A DNA stretch of 64,000 nt, from NCBI GenBank assembly GCA_031258195.1, contig JAIRNF010000027.1, forward strand, positions 1-64,000, written 5' to 3'. Shown piece by piece: positions 7,006-16,163 of the stretch; position 1 is the stretch's first letter; the number at the start of each line of letters is the position of its first letter. The position numbers and the translations under genes were made by a program. Origin of the DNA: Prevotellaceae bacterium. GTDB lineage: Bacteria > Bacteroidota > Bacteroidia > Bacteroidales > UBA932. The notes below the pieces were generated by a model, which was not told the origin of the DNA, did no database searches, and saw only the letters and a list, made by a program, of their open reading frames with translations.

Positions 7006-9939
7006 ATGAAAAAAATTCTTGCAATTCTAATCCTTGCTGGCTTACTAGTATCATGCGGCGATCAAAAGAAAGAGGAGCTTTATAAGCTAGTAAATCCACT
7101 AATAGGTACAGCGGCACACGGACATACTTTCCCTGGGGCGATAGCGCCTTTTGGAATGGTACAGCTAAGTCCCGACACCCGCCTTGACAGCTGGGACGGC
7201 TGTTCTGGCTACCACTACTCAGATAACATCATTTACGGATTCAGCCATACCCACCTCAGCGGCACAGGTTGCCTCGATTACGGCGATATTTTGCTGATGC
7301 CCACAACCGGCGAACCAACCCTGTCTAATGAGATAAGCGATGGCAATACCGCTAAAAGTTACCCCTCAAAATTTCAGCATAAGAATGAGATGGCGGAAGC
7401 AGGATATTACTCGGTAATTATCGACGACTACAATATCAAAGCGGAGCTAACGGCAACCGAACGCACAGGCTACCATAAGTACCGTTATCCAAGCAGTACC
7501 GGAAATATTATAATCGACCTTAAACACCGCGATAAGGTGCTTGGTTCGTCTATAAAAATCGTATCTGATACAGAGATCGAAGGCTATCGCAGATCGCAGT
7601 CGTGGGCGGCCGACCAGCACCTTTACTTTATTATCCACCTGTCGCAGCCCATTAATCGGTATGGTATATCGCTTAACGATGCTATGGTTGAAGGCGACTA
7701 TGTCGAAGGAACCGACATAAAGGCTTTTGTATCTTTCGAAGCTATACAGGAGCCCATTGTAGTAACGGTCGGTATATCGGCTTTAAGCATAGCCAACGCC
7801 CGCCGGAATATAACGCATAAAGGCGACTTTGATACAGCACTTGAGGAGACACGCCGTAAATGGAACAACGAGCTAGCTAAAATCGAGATAGAAGCCCTAT
7901 CTCGCAATGATAAGGTTGTTTTTTACACTTCGCTTTACCATGCGATGACAGCCCCTAACCTTTACAGCGATGTTAACGGACAATACAGAGGTCGCGATCT
8001 ACAGATACACAACACCAACGGTTTTGACTATTACACCGTTTTTTCGCTGTGGGATACCTACCGTTCCGCTCATCCGCTGCTCGCAATTATTGATCAGAAA
8101 CGAACGAGCGATTTTATCGAAACGTTTTTACTACAGTATCAGCAGGGGGGAGCGTTGCCTGTTTGGGAGCTCTCGTCTAACGAAACAGGCTGTATGATCG
8201 GATACCATGCTATACCTGTTATCTACGATGCCTACATGAAAGGTATCAGGGATTTTGATACCGATCTTGCCCTCGAAGCGATGATACATAGCGCAACTAT
8301 GAAGCATCTTGGTATTCCACATTATATGCAATACGGATTTATCTCATCGGAAAACGAAGGCGAATCGGTTTCCAAAACCTTAGAGTATGCTTACGACGAC
8401 TGGTGTATAGCTATGTTTGCAAAAGAGTTGGGCAAGGGCAATATATATACCGAATTTATACAAAGAGCACAGTATTACAAGAATCTATTCGATGCGGAAA
8501 CAGGCTTTTTCAGGGCGAAGCTGAACAACGGCTGGTTCGCACCGTTCGATCCCCGAGAAGTAAACTTTAACTACACTGAAGCGAACGCATGGCAGTATAG
8601 TTTTTACGTTCCGCACGACATAAATACACATATCGACATGATAGGTGGCGATGAAGCATACACCAAAAAGTTGGATAGGCTGTTTGCCGAAAACACCGAA
8701 ACAACAGGACGAATACAGGCAGACATTACCGGCTTAATCGGTCAGTATGCGCACGGTAACGAACCCAGCCATAGCTTCGCCTACCTGTATAATTACGTGA
8801 GACAAGCGTGGAAAGGGCAGGAAAGGATACGGGAGATTATGAGTACGCTGTACGCTAATGCTCCCGACGGTTTGTGCGGTAACGAAGATTGCGGGCAAAT
8901 GTCATCGTGGTATGTTATCAGCGCGCTCGGCTTTTACCCTGTCTGCCCCGGCGATGGTAAGCTGATTATCGGTTCTCCTATGGTTAAGAGCGCGGCTGTT
9001 AAACTGGAAAACGGCAAGACGTTTACGGTAAAAACAGCAAATCAGGCAGATGGCAACGTCTACATTGATAAAATCAAGCTGAACGGACAGCCCTACACTA
9101 AATCGTACATTACCTACGATGATATATTTAGCGGGAGTGAAATAGTGTTTTACATGACGGATAAGCCCAATAAAGCGTTTGGTAGCATTGCTTCGGACAG
9201 ACCCCGAAACGAAATTGCAGAGCATCGTATTACCCCTGTGCCTTACTTTAAAACCGACGGTTCAACATTTTTTGATACCATGACGGTAGCTATCGTAGCC
9301 CCTGCCGATAGTTGCCAGCTATACTATACCGTTGACGGTAGCGAGCCTACAGTAAAATCGCAGAAATATACCGGGCCATTCGATGTTGCTAAAACTACCA
9401 CCGTTAAAGCATTAGCGTATCATCCTACATCGGGATTGAGCAAAGCCGTGTCAACGACTTTCTCTAAAATACCCAAACAGCGGAGCATTGAGCTACACAG
9501 CCAATATGCCAACCAATACTCGGCAGGCGGCAACAATGCGCTAATTGACTTTATAAGAGGCGGACAAAGTTTTTCCACCGGTGCATGGCAGGGCTATCAA
9601 GGTGTAGATTTGATTGCCGTTATAGACCTTGGCAAACAGGAGAAAATAAGCCGACTTAGCACCGGTTTTTTACAAGATTCACGCTCTTGGATTTTCTTTC
9701 CGCGGTGGGTAGAGTATTACATCTCTAACGATGGTGATAGTTATACATTATACGGAAAAGCTGAAAACAGCCATCCTCTAAATGCAGAGGAAGTTACTAT
9801 AAAAAAGCTGGAGGTACGAAAGCCCGCCAACGCCCGCTGTGTTAAAGCTATTGCTAAGTCTGTAGGTGTTTGCCCCGACTGGCATCCGGGGGCAGGCAAT
9901 CCGTGCTGGCTTTTTGCCGACGAAATCACGATTGAGTAG
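7006..9939 (+). CDS. GH92 alpha-mannosidase, lipoprotein
   Basis: 977-residue glycoside hydrolase family 92 enzyme, a Ca-dependent exo-alpha-mannosidase family acting on alpha-mannosides of host or fungal glycans. The signal ends in lipobox LVSC (Cys 17). The catalytic region begins YKLVNPLIGTAAHGHTFPGA (about 26) and contains YGFSHTHLSGTG (about 90), the general-acid motif HGNEPSHSFAY (about 585) and CGNEDCGQMSSWYV (about 625) with the catalytic Asp pair region. After about residue 750 there is a chitobiase C-terminal-like domain (LYYTVDGSEPT) and then an F5/8-type C (discoidin-like) domain to the end. Intact, own promoter; likely surface exposed. Confidence 0.93.
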   Translation: MKKILAILILAGLLVSCGDQKKEELYKLVNPLIGTAAHGHTFPGAIAPFGMVQLSPDTRLDSWDGCSGYHYSDNIIYGFSHTHLSGTGCLDYGDILLMPTTGEPTLSNEISDGNTAKSYPSKFQHKNEMAEAGYYSVIIDDYNIKAELTATERTGYHKYRYPSSTGNIIIDLKHRDKVLGSSIKIVSDTEIEGYRRSQSWAADQHLYFIIHLSQPINRYGISLNDAMVEGDYVEGTDIKAFVSFEAIQEPIVVTVGISALSIANARRNITHKGDFDTALEETRRKWNNELAKIEIEALSRNDKVVFYTSLYHAMTAPNLYSDVNGQYRGRDLQIHNTNGFDYYTVFSLWDTYRSAHPLLAIIDQKRTSDFIETFLLQYQQGGALPVWELSSNETGCMIGYHAIPVIYDAYMKGIRDFDTDLALEAMIHSATMKHLGIPHYMQYGFISSENEGESVSKTLEYAYDDWCIAMFAKELGKGNIYTEFIQRAQYYKNLFDAETGFFRAKLNNGWFAPFDPREVNFNYTEANAWQYSFYVPHDINTHIDMIGGDEAYTKKLDRLFAENTETTGRIQADITGLIGQYAHGNEPSHSFAYLYNYVRQAWKGQERIREIMSTLYANAPDGLCGNEDCGQMSSWYVISALGFYPVCPGDGKLIIGSPMVKSAAVKLENGKTFTVKTANQADGNVYIDKIKLNGQPYTKSYITYDDIFSGSEIVFYMTDKPNKAFGSIASDRPRNEIAEHRITPVPYFKTDGSTFFDTMTVAIVAPADSCQLYYTVDGSEPTVKSQKYTGPFDVAKTTTVKALAYHPTSGLSKAVSTTFSKIPKQRSIELHSQYANQYSAGGNNALIDFIRGGQSFSTGAWQGYQGVDLIAVIDLGKQEKISRLSTGFLQDSRSWIFFPRWVEYYISNDGDSYTLYGKAENSHPLNAEEVTIKKLEVRKPANARCVKAIAKSVGVCPDWHPGAGNPCWLFADEITIE

Positions 9940-10162
9940 GCAGCTTAGGAATGATCGAAAATCGGAAAACCGCAACACGCTGCTCCTGCTCATACAACTG
10001 TTGGTCGATGCTTTTGCCGGCAAAGTATCATTATTGCACATTTTATATATCAGAAGCTGATGATTGTTCGCTTTAAAATATAAGAACCGGAGATTTGAAC
10101 AATTTTTTATTGTCTGTGTTCTGTACCTGTGTTTTATAGAGACATTTCATTAAGCCGTTGTC

Positions 10163-10193
10163 AAGCGGAGTTTACTTAAGCTCCGCTTTTTTG
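10163..10193 (+). terminator. Rho-independent terminator
   Basis: Arms AAGCGGAG (10163-10170) and CTCCGCTT (10181-10188) followed by a T run. Probable terminator of the GH92 gene, 220 bases after its stop. Confidence 0.65.
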
Positions 10194-10392
10194 TAAACGC
10201 AGCTGGCACAGAACATTTAAACAATTTGCTATGGATTTATACTCTGGTCTTCCTTTTTGGATTGTAAAAAATCCGCTATACAACTACTTTAACCCCCTAA
10301 CCTCAGATTATAAAAAAGATGCACATCTATATACTTTAATGTACCGATTAAGTTTGAACATTAATTAACAGCATTGTATTATATTCTATAGG

Positions 10393-10429
10393 GATTAAAA
10401 AATCCACCTATTTATCGATAGGTGGATTT
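10393..10429 (-). terminator. Rho-independent terminator (minus strand)
   Basis: Arms AAATCCACCTAT (10400-10411) and ATAGGTGGATTT (10418-10429) with six A on the left, which become a U run for minus-strand transcripts. It lies 11 bases after the stop of the small gene at 10441. Confidence 0.7.
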
Positions 10430-10440
10430 AAGTGGCATTC

Positions 10441-10560
10441 TTAGAAAACTATAAGTTCAATTATGTTTTCGATTAGCAACCTGAGTAATGGTTTGTCTTC
10501 GATGCAAATTAATAACCGGCTTACTTGTTCAATGACATTCATTAAATAGTTTCTTTTCAT
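10441..10560 (-). CDS. Small protein of 39 residues, unknown
   Basis: ATG at 10560 opens MKRNYLMNVIEQVSRLLICI..., a 39-residue amphipathic helix-like peptide ending at a TAA immediately before a strong terminator. The upstream neighbour on the same strand (10678-11241) has no terminator between them, so the two may form one transcript. Helical and rich in Leu/Ile with Arg, it could be a regulatory or toxin-like peptide, but that is guesswork. Confidence 0.4.
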   Translation of the reverse strand: MKRNYLMNVIEQVSRLLICIEDKPLLRLLIENIIELIVF

Positions 10561-10677
10561 CGTATTTATGCTTTAATGAAAAGCATAGTACTGTTTATGA
10601 ATGCCTGTGTTCATTTTATGTTACTGAGCGTCCTTATACAACAAAACCAACTACTGAATAAGTAGTTCGTTTTCTAT

Positions 10678-11241
10678 TTAACTCGATAAAATCTCTTGTA
10701 TAGCAATTATAATAACAAAGCTGACGAATAAACACGCTATTATGCATATAGACATATACCTCTTAAAAAATCTCAACTGTTTCGCTGACTTTAAAATATT
10801 GGCATAATGACTTATTGTGCCGTTTTTTGAATAGTTAGTTACAAATGCAATAAAAACTTGTTCATATTTTGCCAGTATAGCATCTGCGTAAGCGTTATTT
10901 ATTTTGTTCTTTGTCTTGATGGAATCCTTTATAGGATTAGTTTTTAGTAAGATTGCTAACCGGCTTAATGTGTTGATAAGTTCATTTTTATCATTAGATA
11001 TTGTAAAGACGCTAGATTGCTGAATTTTATCTTCAACTTTATATGCTAATTGTACAAGCATATCCTGCTTAAGTCGTTTTTGTTCTGCTTCAAATAGCAG
11101 CCTTTTAAAATCTAATGATTCTTGTTTTCTACTTTCAGCACGACGATATACAGGCGCATGTTTATCTTTCCATAAAAAGTTTGATCCAACCTTTCCTGCA
11201 TCTCTGCCTAATTGACCTTTGAATGAGTTCCATATGCCCAT
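10678..11241 (-). CDS. Hypothetical protein with C-terminal membrane anchor
   Basis: 187 residues. The N-terminus MGIWNSFKGQLGRDAGKV and the basic segment that follows are typical of a small Bacteroidetes family of unknown function; residues about 40-145 are charged and helical, probably coiled coil, and one hydrophobic segment (about 160-182, SICIIACLFVSFVIIIAIQ) ends the protein, predicting a tail anchor with the bulk in the cytoplasm. Next to an insertion sequence and a 39-residue frame. Function unknown. Confidence 0.7.
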   Translation of the reverse strand: MGIWNSFKGQLGRDAGKVGSNFLWKDKHAPVYRRAESRKQESLDFKRLLFEAEQKRLKQDMLVQLAYKVEDKIQQSSVFTISNDKNELINTLSRLAILLKTNPIKDSIKTKNKINNAYADAILAKYEQVFIAFVTNYSKNGTISHYANILKSAKQLRFFKRYMSICIIACLFVSFVIIIAIQEILSS

Positions 11242-11507
11242 ATCATATAAGTTTGTTCCCCTCAGTCTTAAAGAAGAATTTTACAAAATAAGGAAGGCGC
11301 AAGACTGTTAGACTTACATCAAGTGTAGGTTTTGGACGACCTCGTGTTGATTATAAGAAAAACAACTCACGCCTTCGGCCGTATATGAGAATATCATACG
11401 CAAACCAAAGGAGAGCATCTTTGCTTATTTCCTCAACACTTTTTGAATTGTCCAAATTCACACTTGAGAAAAGCACTAAGCGCTTCCTAATATGTATGTC
11501 CTATTCA
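11242..11507 (-). other. Gene-fragment debris beside the IS
   Basis: No intact gene. A minus-strand open stretch of about 36 codons (11347-11454, starting VNLDNSKSVEEISKDALLW in an open frame and ending in TAA) has protein-like composition and is probably a fragment of a gene damaged by the neighbouring IS. Confidence 0.3.
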
Positions 11508-12655
11508 GGGCAATGCAAATATACTAAAGTCTATTAACATCATATTGGTTTATACCTCAAATCAATATAATGCAAGTTTGTATGCTGTCTTGCAATAAAA
11601 TCATTAAATCGTACGCGTCAGGTATTTTTCTTGTATTGTGTCTGTATGCAAATTCATTACAATACATTTGTAAATATTTATGACTAAATATATGGTATAT
11701 ACCTCTAATACCACGTTTTAACTGTGACCAAAAGCCCTCTATACCATTCGTGTGAAAGCCGTTCTTATTTGCATATTCTTTCGTATGATGCGTTACAACT
11801 TCATGTATATAGTCCTTAGATATGCCTAGATAAGCTGGGTACTCATCTGTTACAACCGTAGAACCTACCTCAACCAATCCGTAAATAATAGCATGCAATG
11901 TTTTTCTATTTGTATTTGGAACTACGACTGCATAAACTTTATCACCAGACAGTAAGCCTACTACCGGCATTTTCTGTTTAAGACCTCGTCCTTGATTATT
12001 TTTGAAACGTCCTTTATTTTACCTCCAACATAAGCTTCGTCTATCTGCACTACTCCATTAAATCTATTGGCTGCAATTACTTTTGTATCATTAGGAGTAT
12101 GCCGTATTCTAGTTAGCATAAACCAAGCAGTCTTTTGTGTAACACCAATATCCTTAGCCAGCTGTACGCTGCTTATGCCGTTTTTATGAGATAGAAATAC
12201 ATAAATAGCATAAAACCATTTTTCTAAAGGGACATTGCTGCCTTCAAATATAGTTCCAGTCATTACTGTAAATCTCTTTTTGCGGTTTTTGCATTTATAC
12301 AGTCCCTTAAATTCACCTTTATATGTTAGTTTATAATGATGTTCTGATTGATTCTTGCAGTAAGGACAGATTGGTACGCCTTGCCGTCTATGCTTTTCCA
12401 AATACTCTCTGCATGTTTTCTTATCATGCAAAGTGCTCATTAGCTGCATAAATGACTTTGGTTGTTGCATCAGGTGTATTCCATGCTGTTTGGGCTAAGT
12501 AATACTGGCGTTAGTATGAACTGTTCAATATATTTTTGTATTATAAATATAATCAAAATTTATAATATGCTAAAATTCAGCATATTAAAAGAATACGCTG
12601 ATGTATTTTAAGAATGTTAAATTGTGTTAAGCTATGTCTGCTACAAATGACCTCA
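11508..12655 (-). mobile_element. IS1595-family insertion sequence (about 1.15 kb)
   Basis: The element carries an ISXO2-like transposase. Its right end is fixed by a second copy of the same end at 52748, where homology starts at GTCATTTGTAGC. At the left, GGGCAATGCAAATATACTAA (from 11508) partly matches the inverted right end GTCATTTGTAGCAGACATAG and is the likely other terminal repeat. The length fits the family. I see no 8-bp target duplication, so flanking DNA may have been rearranged after insertion. It interrupts a coding sequence whose 3' part follows. Confidence 0.6.
11557..12470 (-). pseudogene. IS1595/ISXO2-like transposase, frameshifted
   Basis: Transposase in two frames. The first (from 12470) has the N-terminal zinc ribbon (CPYCKN ... 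YKCKNRKKRF), the helical region (GISSVQLAKDIGVTQKTAWF) and the first catalytic Asp in QIDEAYVGGK. The second (ending 11557) continues with MPVVGLLSGDKVYAVVVPN, the second Asp in VVTDEYPAY and the HTNGIEGFWSQLKRGI motif with the last catalytic residues. The frame joins if one A is restored in the run after YVGG (about 12010): GGTAAAA(A)TAAAGG would give the usual basic linker. So a one-base deletion in a poly-A tract inactivates it, unless ribosomal slippage occurs. Confidence 0.85.
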
Positions 12656-12902
12656 AGACCCAATAGCTGTAGCCGCGTTCGATGGAACATTGGAATCTGT
12701 CACAGAATGTCCAAAAGAAGTTAACGACTTCGATGATAAACCTTTCAGAAAAATTGGTAAAGAACGTTCTGACGCTGAAATTGCAGATATGTTTTTAACC
12801 GGAAAGTTGAAACTAGATGACGCGGTTTACCTTGGTTTGTCAAGAATAGGATTAAAAGCTATTGCAGATATTCTTGGAGATAGATTAGATGACTTATATT
12901 AA
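12656..12902 (+). pseudogene. 3' fragment of a gene cut by the IS
   Basis: Directly after the IS end an open frame continues for about 79 codons (DPIAVAAFDGTLESVTE ... AIADILGDRLDDLY) to a stop, with no ATG or typical start. It looks like the C-terminal part of an acidic cytosolic protein whose 5' half has been lost or displaced by the IS insertion. Family not recognised. Confidence 0.5.
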
Positions 12903-13021
12903 CTTTAGTACATTAAAGTATATAGTTGGGTTATTATATTATTTTTAGCATATACCGTGCAGCAAACAAAAAAGTTGTAGGTATCATAATTATAAAGCTG
13001 GATTAGAAAACAGTAAATACG

Positions 13022-14191
13022 ATGAAAAAAACCATCTTACTTTTGCTTGCACTATGCCTATTTGCCGGCAATACATACAGCCAAAACAGCAAATCGAAAG
13101 ACGTATATGTAGAAATTCCATACAAGCTATCAAGTGGAATACCTGTAGTGGAAGTACTCATAAAAGGCAAGCCCTATAAGTTTGTGGTAGATACGAGAGC
13201 TCTTAAAACGTATATCGTTCGGCGTATTGTAGATGAGCAGTCGCTTAAGTTGAGAAAAAAGACCAAAAATGTGGGAGACGGGCAAGGCATACGTAAGCAA
13301 CAGCAACTGGCGGTAATTAATGATATGAAAGTAGGAGGAATTTCGTTTAAAACTTCCGAAGCAGCAGTTTCTGAAAACGACAGTTACCTTTTCAGCCGCT
13401 ATGATTTTGATGGCATTATTGGCGGCGATTTCCTGAAACGCTTTGTAGTAAAGTTCGACAGCCGGGCAAAAACCATAACGCTGACAACAGATGCGTTGCG
13501 CTTAGTATCAGACCAACAGCAGTGGAACAAAATGAAGATTTATTCTTTAAAAACCTACATCCCTATTCCGCTTAAAGGGGGCGGAACCGATAGTTATTTA
13601 TTTGATAGCGGAAGCGGCATGTCAACATTCGACATCGATACAGCTAGGTATCGTATCTATAAACAGCGAGATCTCTTCGATTTTTCGGACGAAGAGACGG
13701 GCTACGGAGCCACATCCGTAGGCTTACACGGAGAAAGGGCTTACGAGAAAAGAATTAGAGCTACGGCACCGGAGCTTAATGTGGGAGGATATATATTTCG
13801 CAATGTTCCCGTACAGACAACCAGAGTTTCTAAAATAGGGTTTATTGTGGCTAATTACGGCGATATTATTCTCGATTATACTGGCGAACGATATTGCTTT
13901 ATTCCTCACCAAGCCGAAGCCGATTGGACTGATACCCGTGGTAAAGTAGGCTTTTCGGTTATAGATTCTAGCTTGGTAGTTTCTCTTATATGGGGCGAAG
14001 AGTACGGTAGGTTTACCATAGGAGATAAGCTTGTAATGATTGGTAATAAACGGCTGGATACTATCGATAGATGTTATAGAAGAAGTATTTCGCCGTTAAT
14101 TAAAGAGCATATTACCACCGATAACGATACTATTCTTTTTGAAAAAGCTGACGGCGAGCGGTACGCTGTACCTGCCGATTTTTTTTTATAA
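13022..14191 (+). CDS. Exported retropepsin-like aspartic protease homologue with altered active site
   Basis: 389 residues with a signal peptide (cut near NTYSQ, residue 21). The mature protein is a Bacteroidetes aspartyl-protease-family protein: first lobe motif FVVDTRALK (Asp 57), a GGDFLKR turn near 134, second lobe motif LFDSGSG (Asp 195), and a C-terminal PDZ-like region (GDKLVMIGNKRL). The catalytic triad DTG is DTR in the first lobe, while the adjacent paralogue keeps DTG at the same residue number. Activity may be lost or changed. Followed 12 bases later by a tandem copy. Confidence 0.8.
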   Translation: MKKTILLLLALCLFAGNTYSQNSKSKDVYVEIPYKLSSGIPVVEVLIKGKPYKFVVDTRALKTYIVRRIVDEQSLKLRKKTKNVGDGQGIRKQQQLAVINDMKVGGISFKTSEAAVSENDSYLFSRYDFDGIIGGDFLKRFVVKFDSRAKTITLTTDALRLVSDQQQWNKMKIYSLKTYIPIPLKGGGTDSYLFDSGSGMSTFDIDTARYRIYKQRDLFDFSDEETGYGATSVGLHGERAYEKRIRATAPELNVGGYIFRNVPVQTTRVSKIGFIVANYGDIILDYTGERYCFIPHQAEADWTDTRGKVGFSVIDSSLVVSLIWGEEYGRFTIGDKLVMIGNKRLDTIDRCYRRSISPLIKEHITTDNDTILFEKADGERYAVPADFFL

Positions 14192-14203
14192 TTTATTATT
14201 GCT

Positions 14204-15605
14204 ATGAAAAAGACTTTATTATACCTACTTACTCTATGTTTGTTTATTGTCAACGGATACAGCCAAAGCGGCAAGTCGAAAAATGTTTATGAAGAAATTC
14301 CGTATGAGGTAATAGGCGGATGGCCCGTTATTAATGTCGTTATCGATGGTAGCACATATAAATTTGTGATAGATACCGGGGCTCCGGGTATTAATATCTC
14401 ACAGCGTGTTGTAGAAAAAGCTTCGTTAAAGACCAAGCAGAGGACAAAGAAAATTACAGATTCGCAAGGAGTGCAAGATAATCTGCGGCTGGCGGCAATT
14501 AAAGACATGAAGGTTGGAGGCATTAACTTCAGCACTTCTAAAGCGGCGGTCGGAATTTCGATTTTTAAATGTTATGACGGGTTGGACGGTATTATCGGAG
14601 GGGCTTTTCTAAAGAAATACGCCATAAAGTTTGATGATCGCGCTAAGGTGCTAACCATAACAAGTAACCCTTTTCTGTTAGTCGCAAAGCATCAGAAATG
14701 GAGCAGAATGAACGTTATTGCAGGTAAGCCCATCTTTTACTGGTATGATGGGGACGAAAGAAAAATGGCATATAACGTTCGGCAACGGGTTAAGCAATAC
14801 CACACGCCATATATAACCTTGATTATGGTAAGAGTTACAATCAACGGAATGATTTTAATCTACTGAACAGTAGTGTTTTGAAAAGAAAGAATCAACAATG
14901 GGTAACGTTATGGTAACGGATAGTCTGCGTTTTTATGCTGAAATCGGCAATTTCGGTATCGGACAGTCAAAGCCAATAAAAGGCGCAATTCTTTTGTATC
15001 CACTATGTTACATTGTTTTTCCTTTCTTTGCTTTGTTTACTGTTAGTCAGTATAACGTTTGCATGGCAGATAGTACTCTTGTTAACGAAGAGCTTGGCTA
15101 TGGCGCTACATCTTATGGGCTACACGGAGAACTTGTTAGCGCAACGCCGCGCAGGGCTATGCTGCCCGAGCGGAATATTAACGGGCATACATTTTTAAAG
15201 ATGTGGCTGTACGTTCCGGTAGAGAATCACTATTAGGTTTCACCTTGGTAAGCTACGGCGATGTTATTATCGATTATCCCGGCAGGCGTTACTGTTTTAT
15301 TCCTCATAAACCCGATGTTGAATGGAAAAGAGTGCAAAGTAAATATTCATACGCAGTAAAAGATTCGAAGCTTACGATAGTTGCCGCTTGGGATGGCATA
15401 CTACCCAAACAGGTAGCCGGTAGGCGACAAAATTATAATGGTTGGCAGCCAACGCCTGGAAGGATTCGACGAATGCGATAGGATATCTCTGACGACTTTA
15501 GCTAAAGAGCATACCACACCCGATAATAATACAATACTATTAGAAAAGCCAGATGGCGAGCAGTACACCATATCGGCGGCTTTGTTTTTATGGCAGCTGA
15601 TTTAG
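14204..15605 (+). pseudogene. Tandem paralogue of retropepsin-like protease, broken
   Basis: A second copy of the preceding gene. Its first 200 codons align nearly residue for residue with the neighbour (same signal peptide layout, FVIDTGAPG with intact DTG at residue 57), then the frame is lost near 14770-15060, where scrambled sequence replaces the second-lobe region. Homology resumes in other frames: ELGYGATSYGLHGEL (about 15090), SYGDVIIDYPGRRYCFIPH (about 15250) and, in a third frame, GDKIIMVGSQRLEGFDE to a stop at 15603. At least three frame disruptions make it a pseudogene. Confidence 0.78.
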
Positions 15606-15727
15606 AATTAAGGTAGCTATTTTCCGTGCCAACGAAAACTTTTTTACGTAAAAAGGTTTTCTTAAAATATTCATATTCATTTGGTTATAGCCAAAAAACA
15701 TGCTATATTTAGAGAAAATCAGTAGCC

Positions 15728-15910
15728 ATGAAAACTTCTGGATTACCGGATCTGAGTAAGGTTATTGAGCGTATCGGTAAAACGCTACTCGTTATCGTTA
15801 CGGTATTTGCCGTATTAGTACTGGCAAGATTTCTGTTAATGGTAATAGGAGGCAGCTCGCTATCGGAGGTATTTACTTCTATCTTCGATTTTAGCTTAGC
15901 GCCGCATTAG
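15728..15910 (+). CDS. Small single-span membrane protein
   Basis: 60 residues; one hydrophobic segment at about 20-42 (LLVIVTVFAVLVLARFLLMV) flanked by a basic N-side region, so probably an inner-membrane single-pass protein. It begins with ATG shortly after a TATATTTA element (near 15700) resembling the Bacteroidetes -7 box. No family recognised; coding status is moderately supported by start, composition and spacing. Confidence 0.45.
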   Translation: MKTSGLPDLSKVIERIGKTLLVIVTVFAVLVLARFLLMVIGGSSLSEVFTSIFDFSLAPH

Positions 15911-16163
15911 AGAGAGGGGGCTTATGCCTTCTTTTTTGCTTTGTAGTAACGCCTTAACCTTTTAGCGGCAACGCTCTTACCTTTAGGCTAAGCTGTCGTT
16001 TCTGGCAGTATGGGGCTTAACATGCGTACTTTTCGTTGTGTGTTAAATTTCAACGTTAAAAATTTTTCTATCAAAAGGCATGATAATTTTTTCATGCGGA
16101 CTTTTTGTTGCTAATTATGCTTACATTTACGTATATGCGTGCAGCTGTTCAAATCCTATTACT

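Larger units (their letters stand above)
9940..10440. other. Intergenic region holding two terminators
   Basis: About 500 bases without a gene. It contains the GH92-side terminator at 10163 and the minus-strand terminator at 10400; otherwise AT-rich and featureless. Confidence 0.45.

Noticed and set aside
11498-12665. 8-bp target duplication flanking the IS
   Set aside because: The bases on either side of the inferred ends do not match, so no duplication is claimed.
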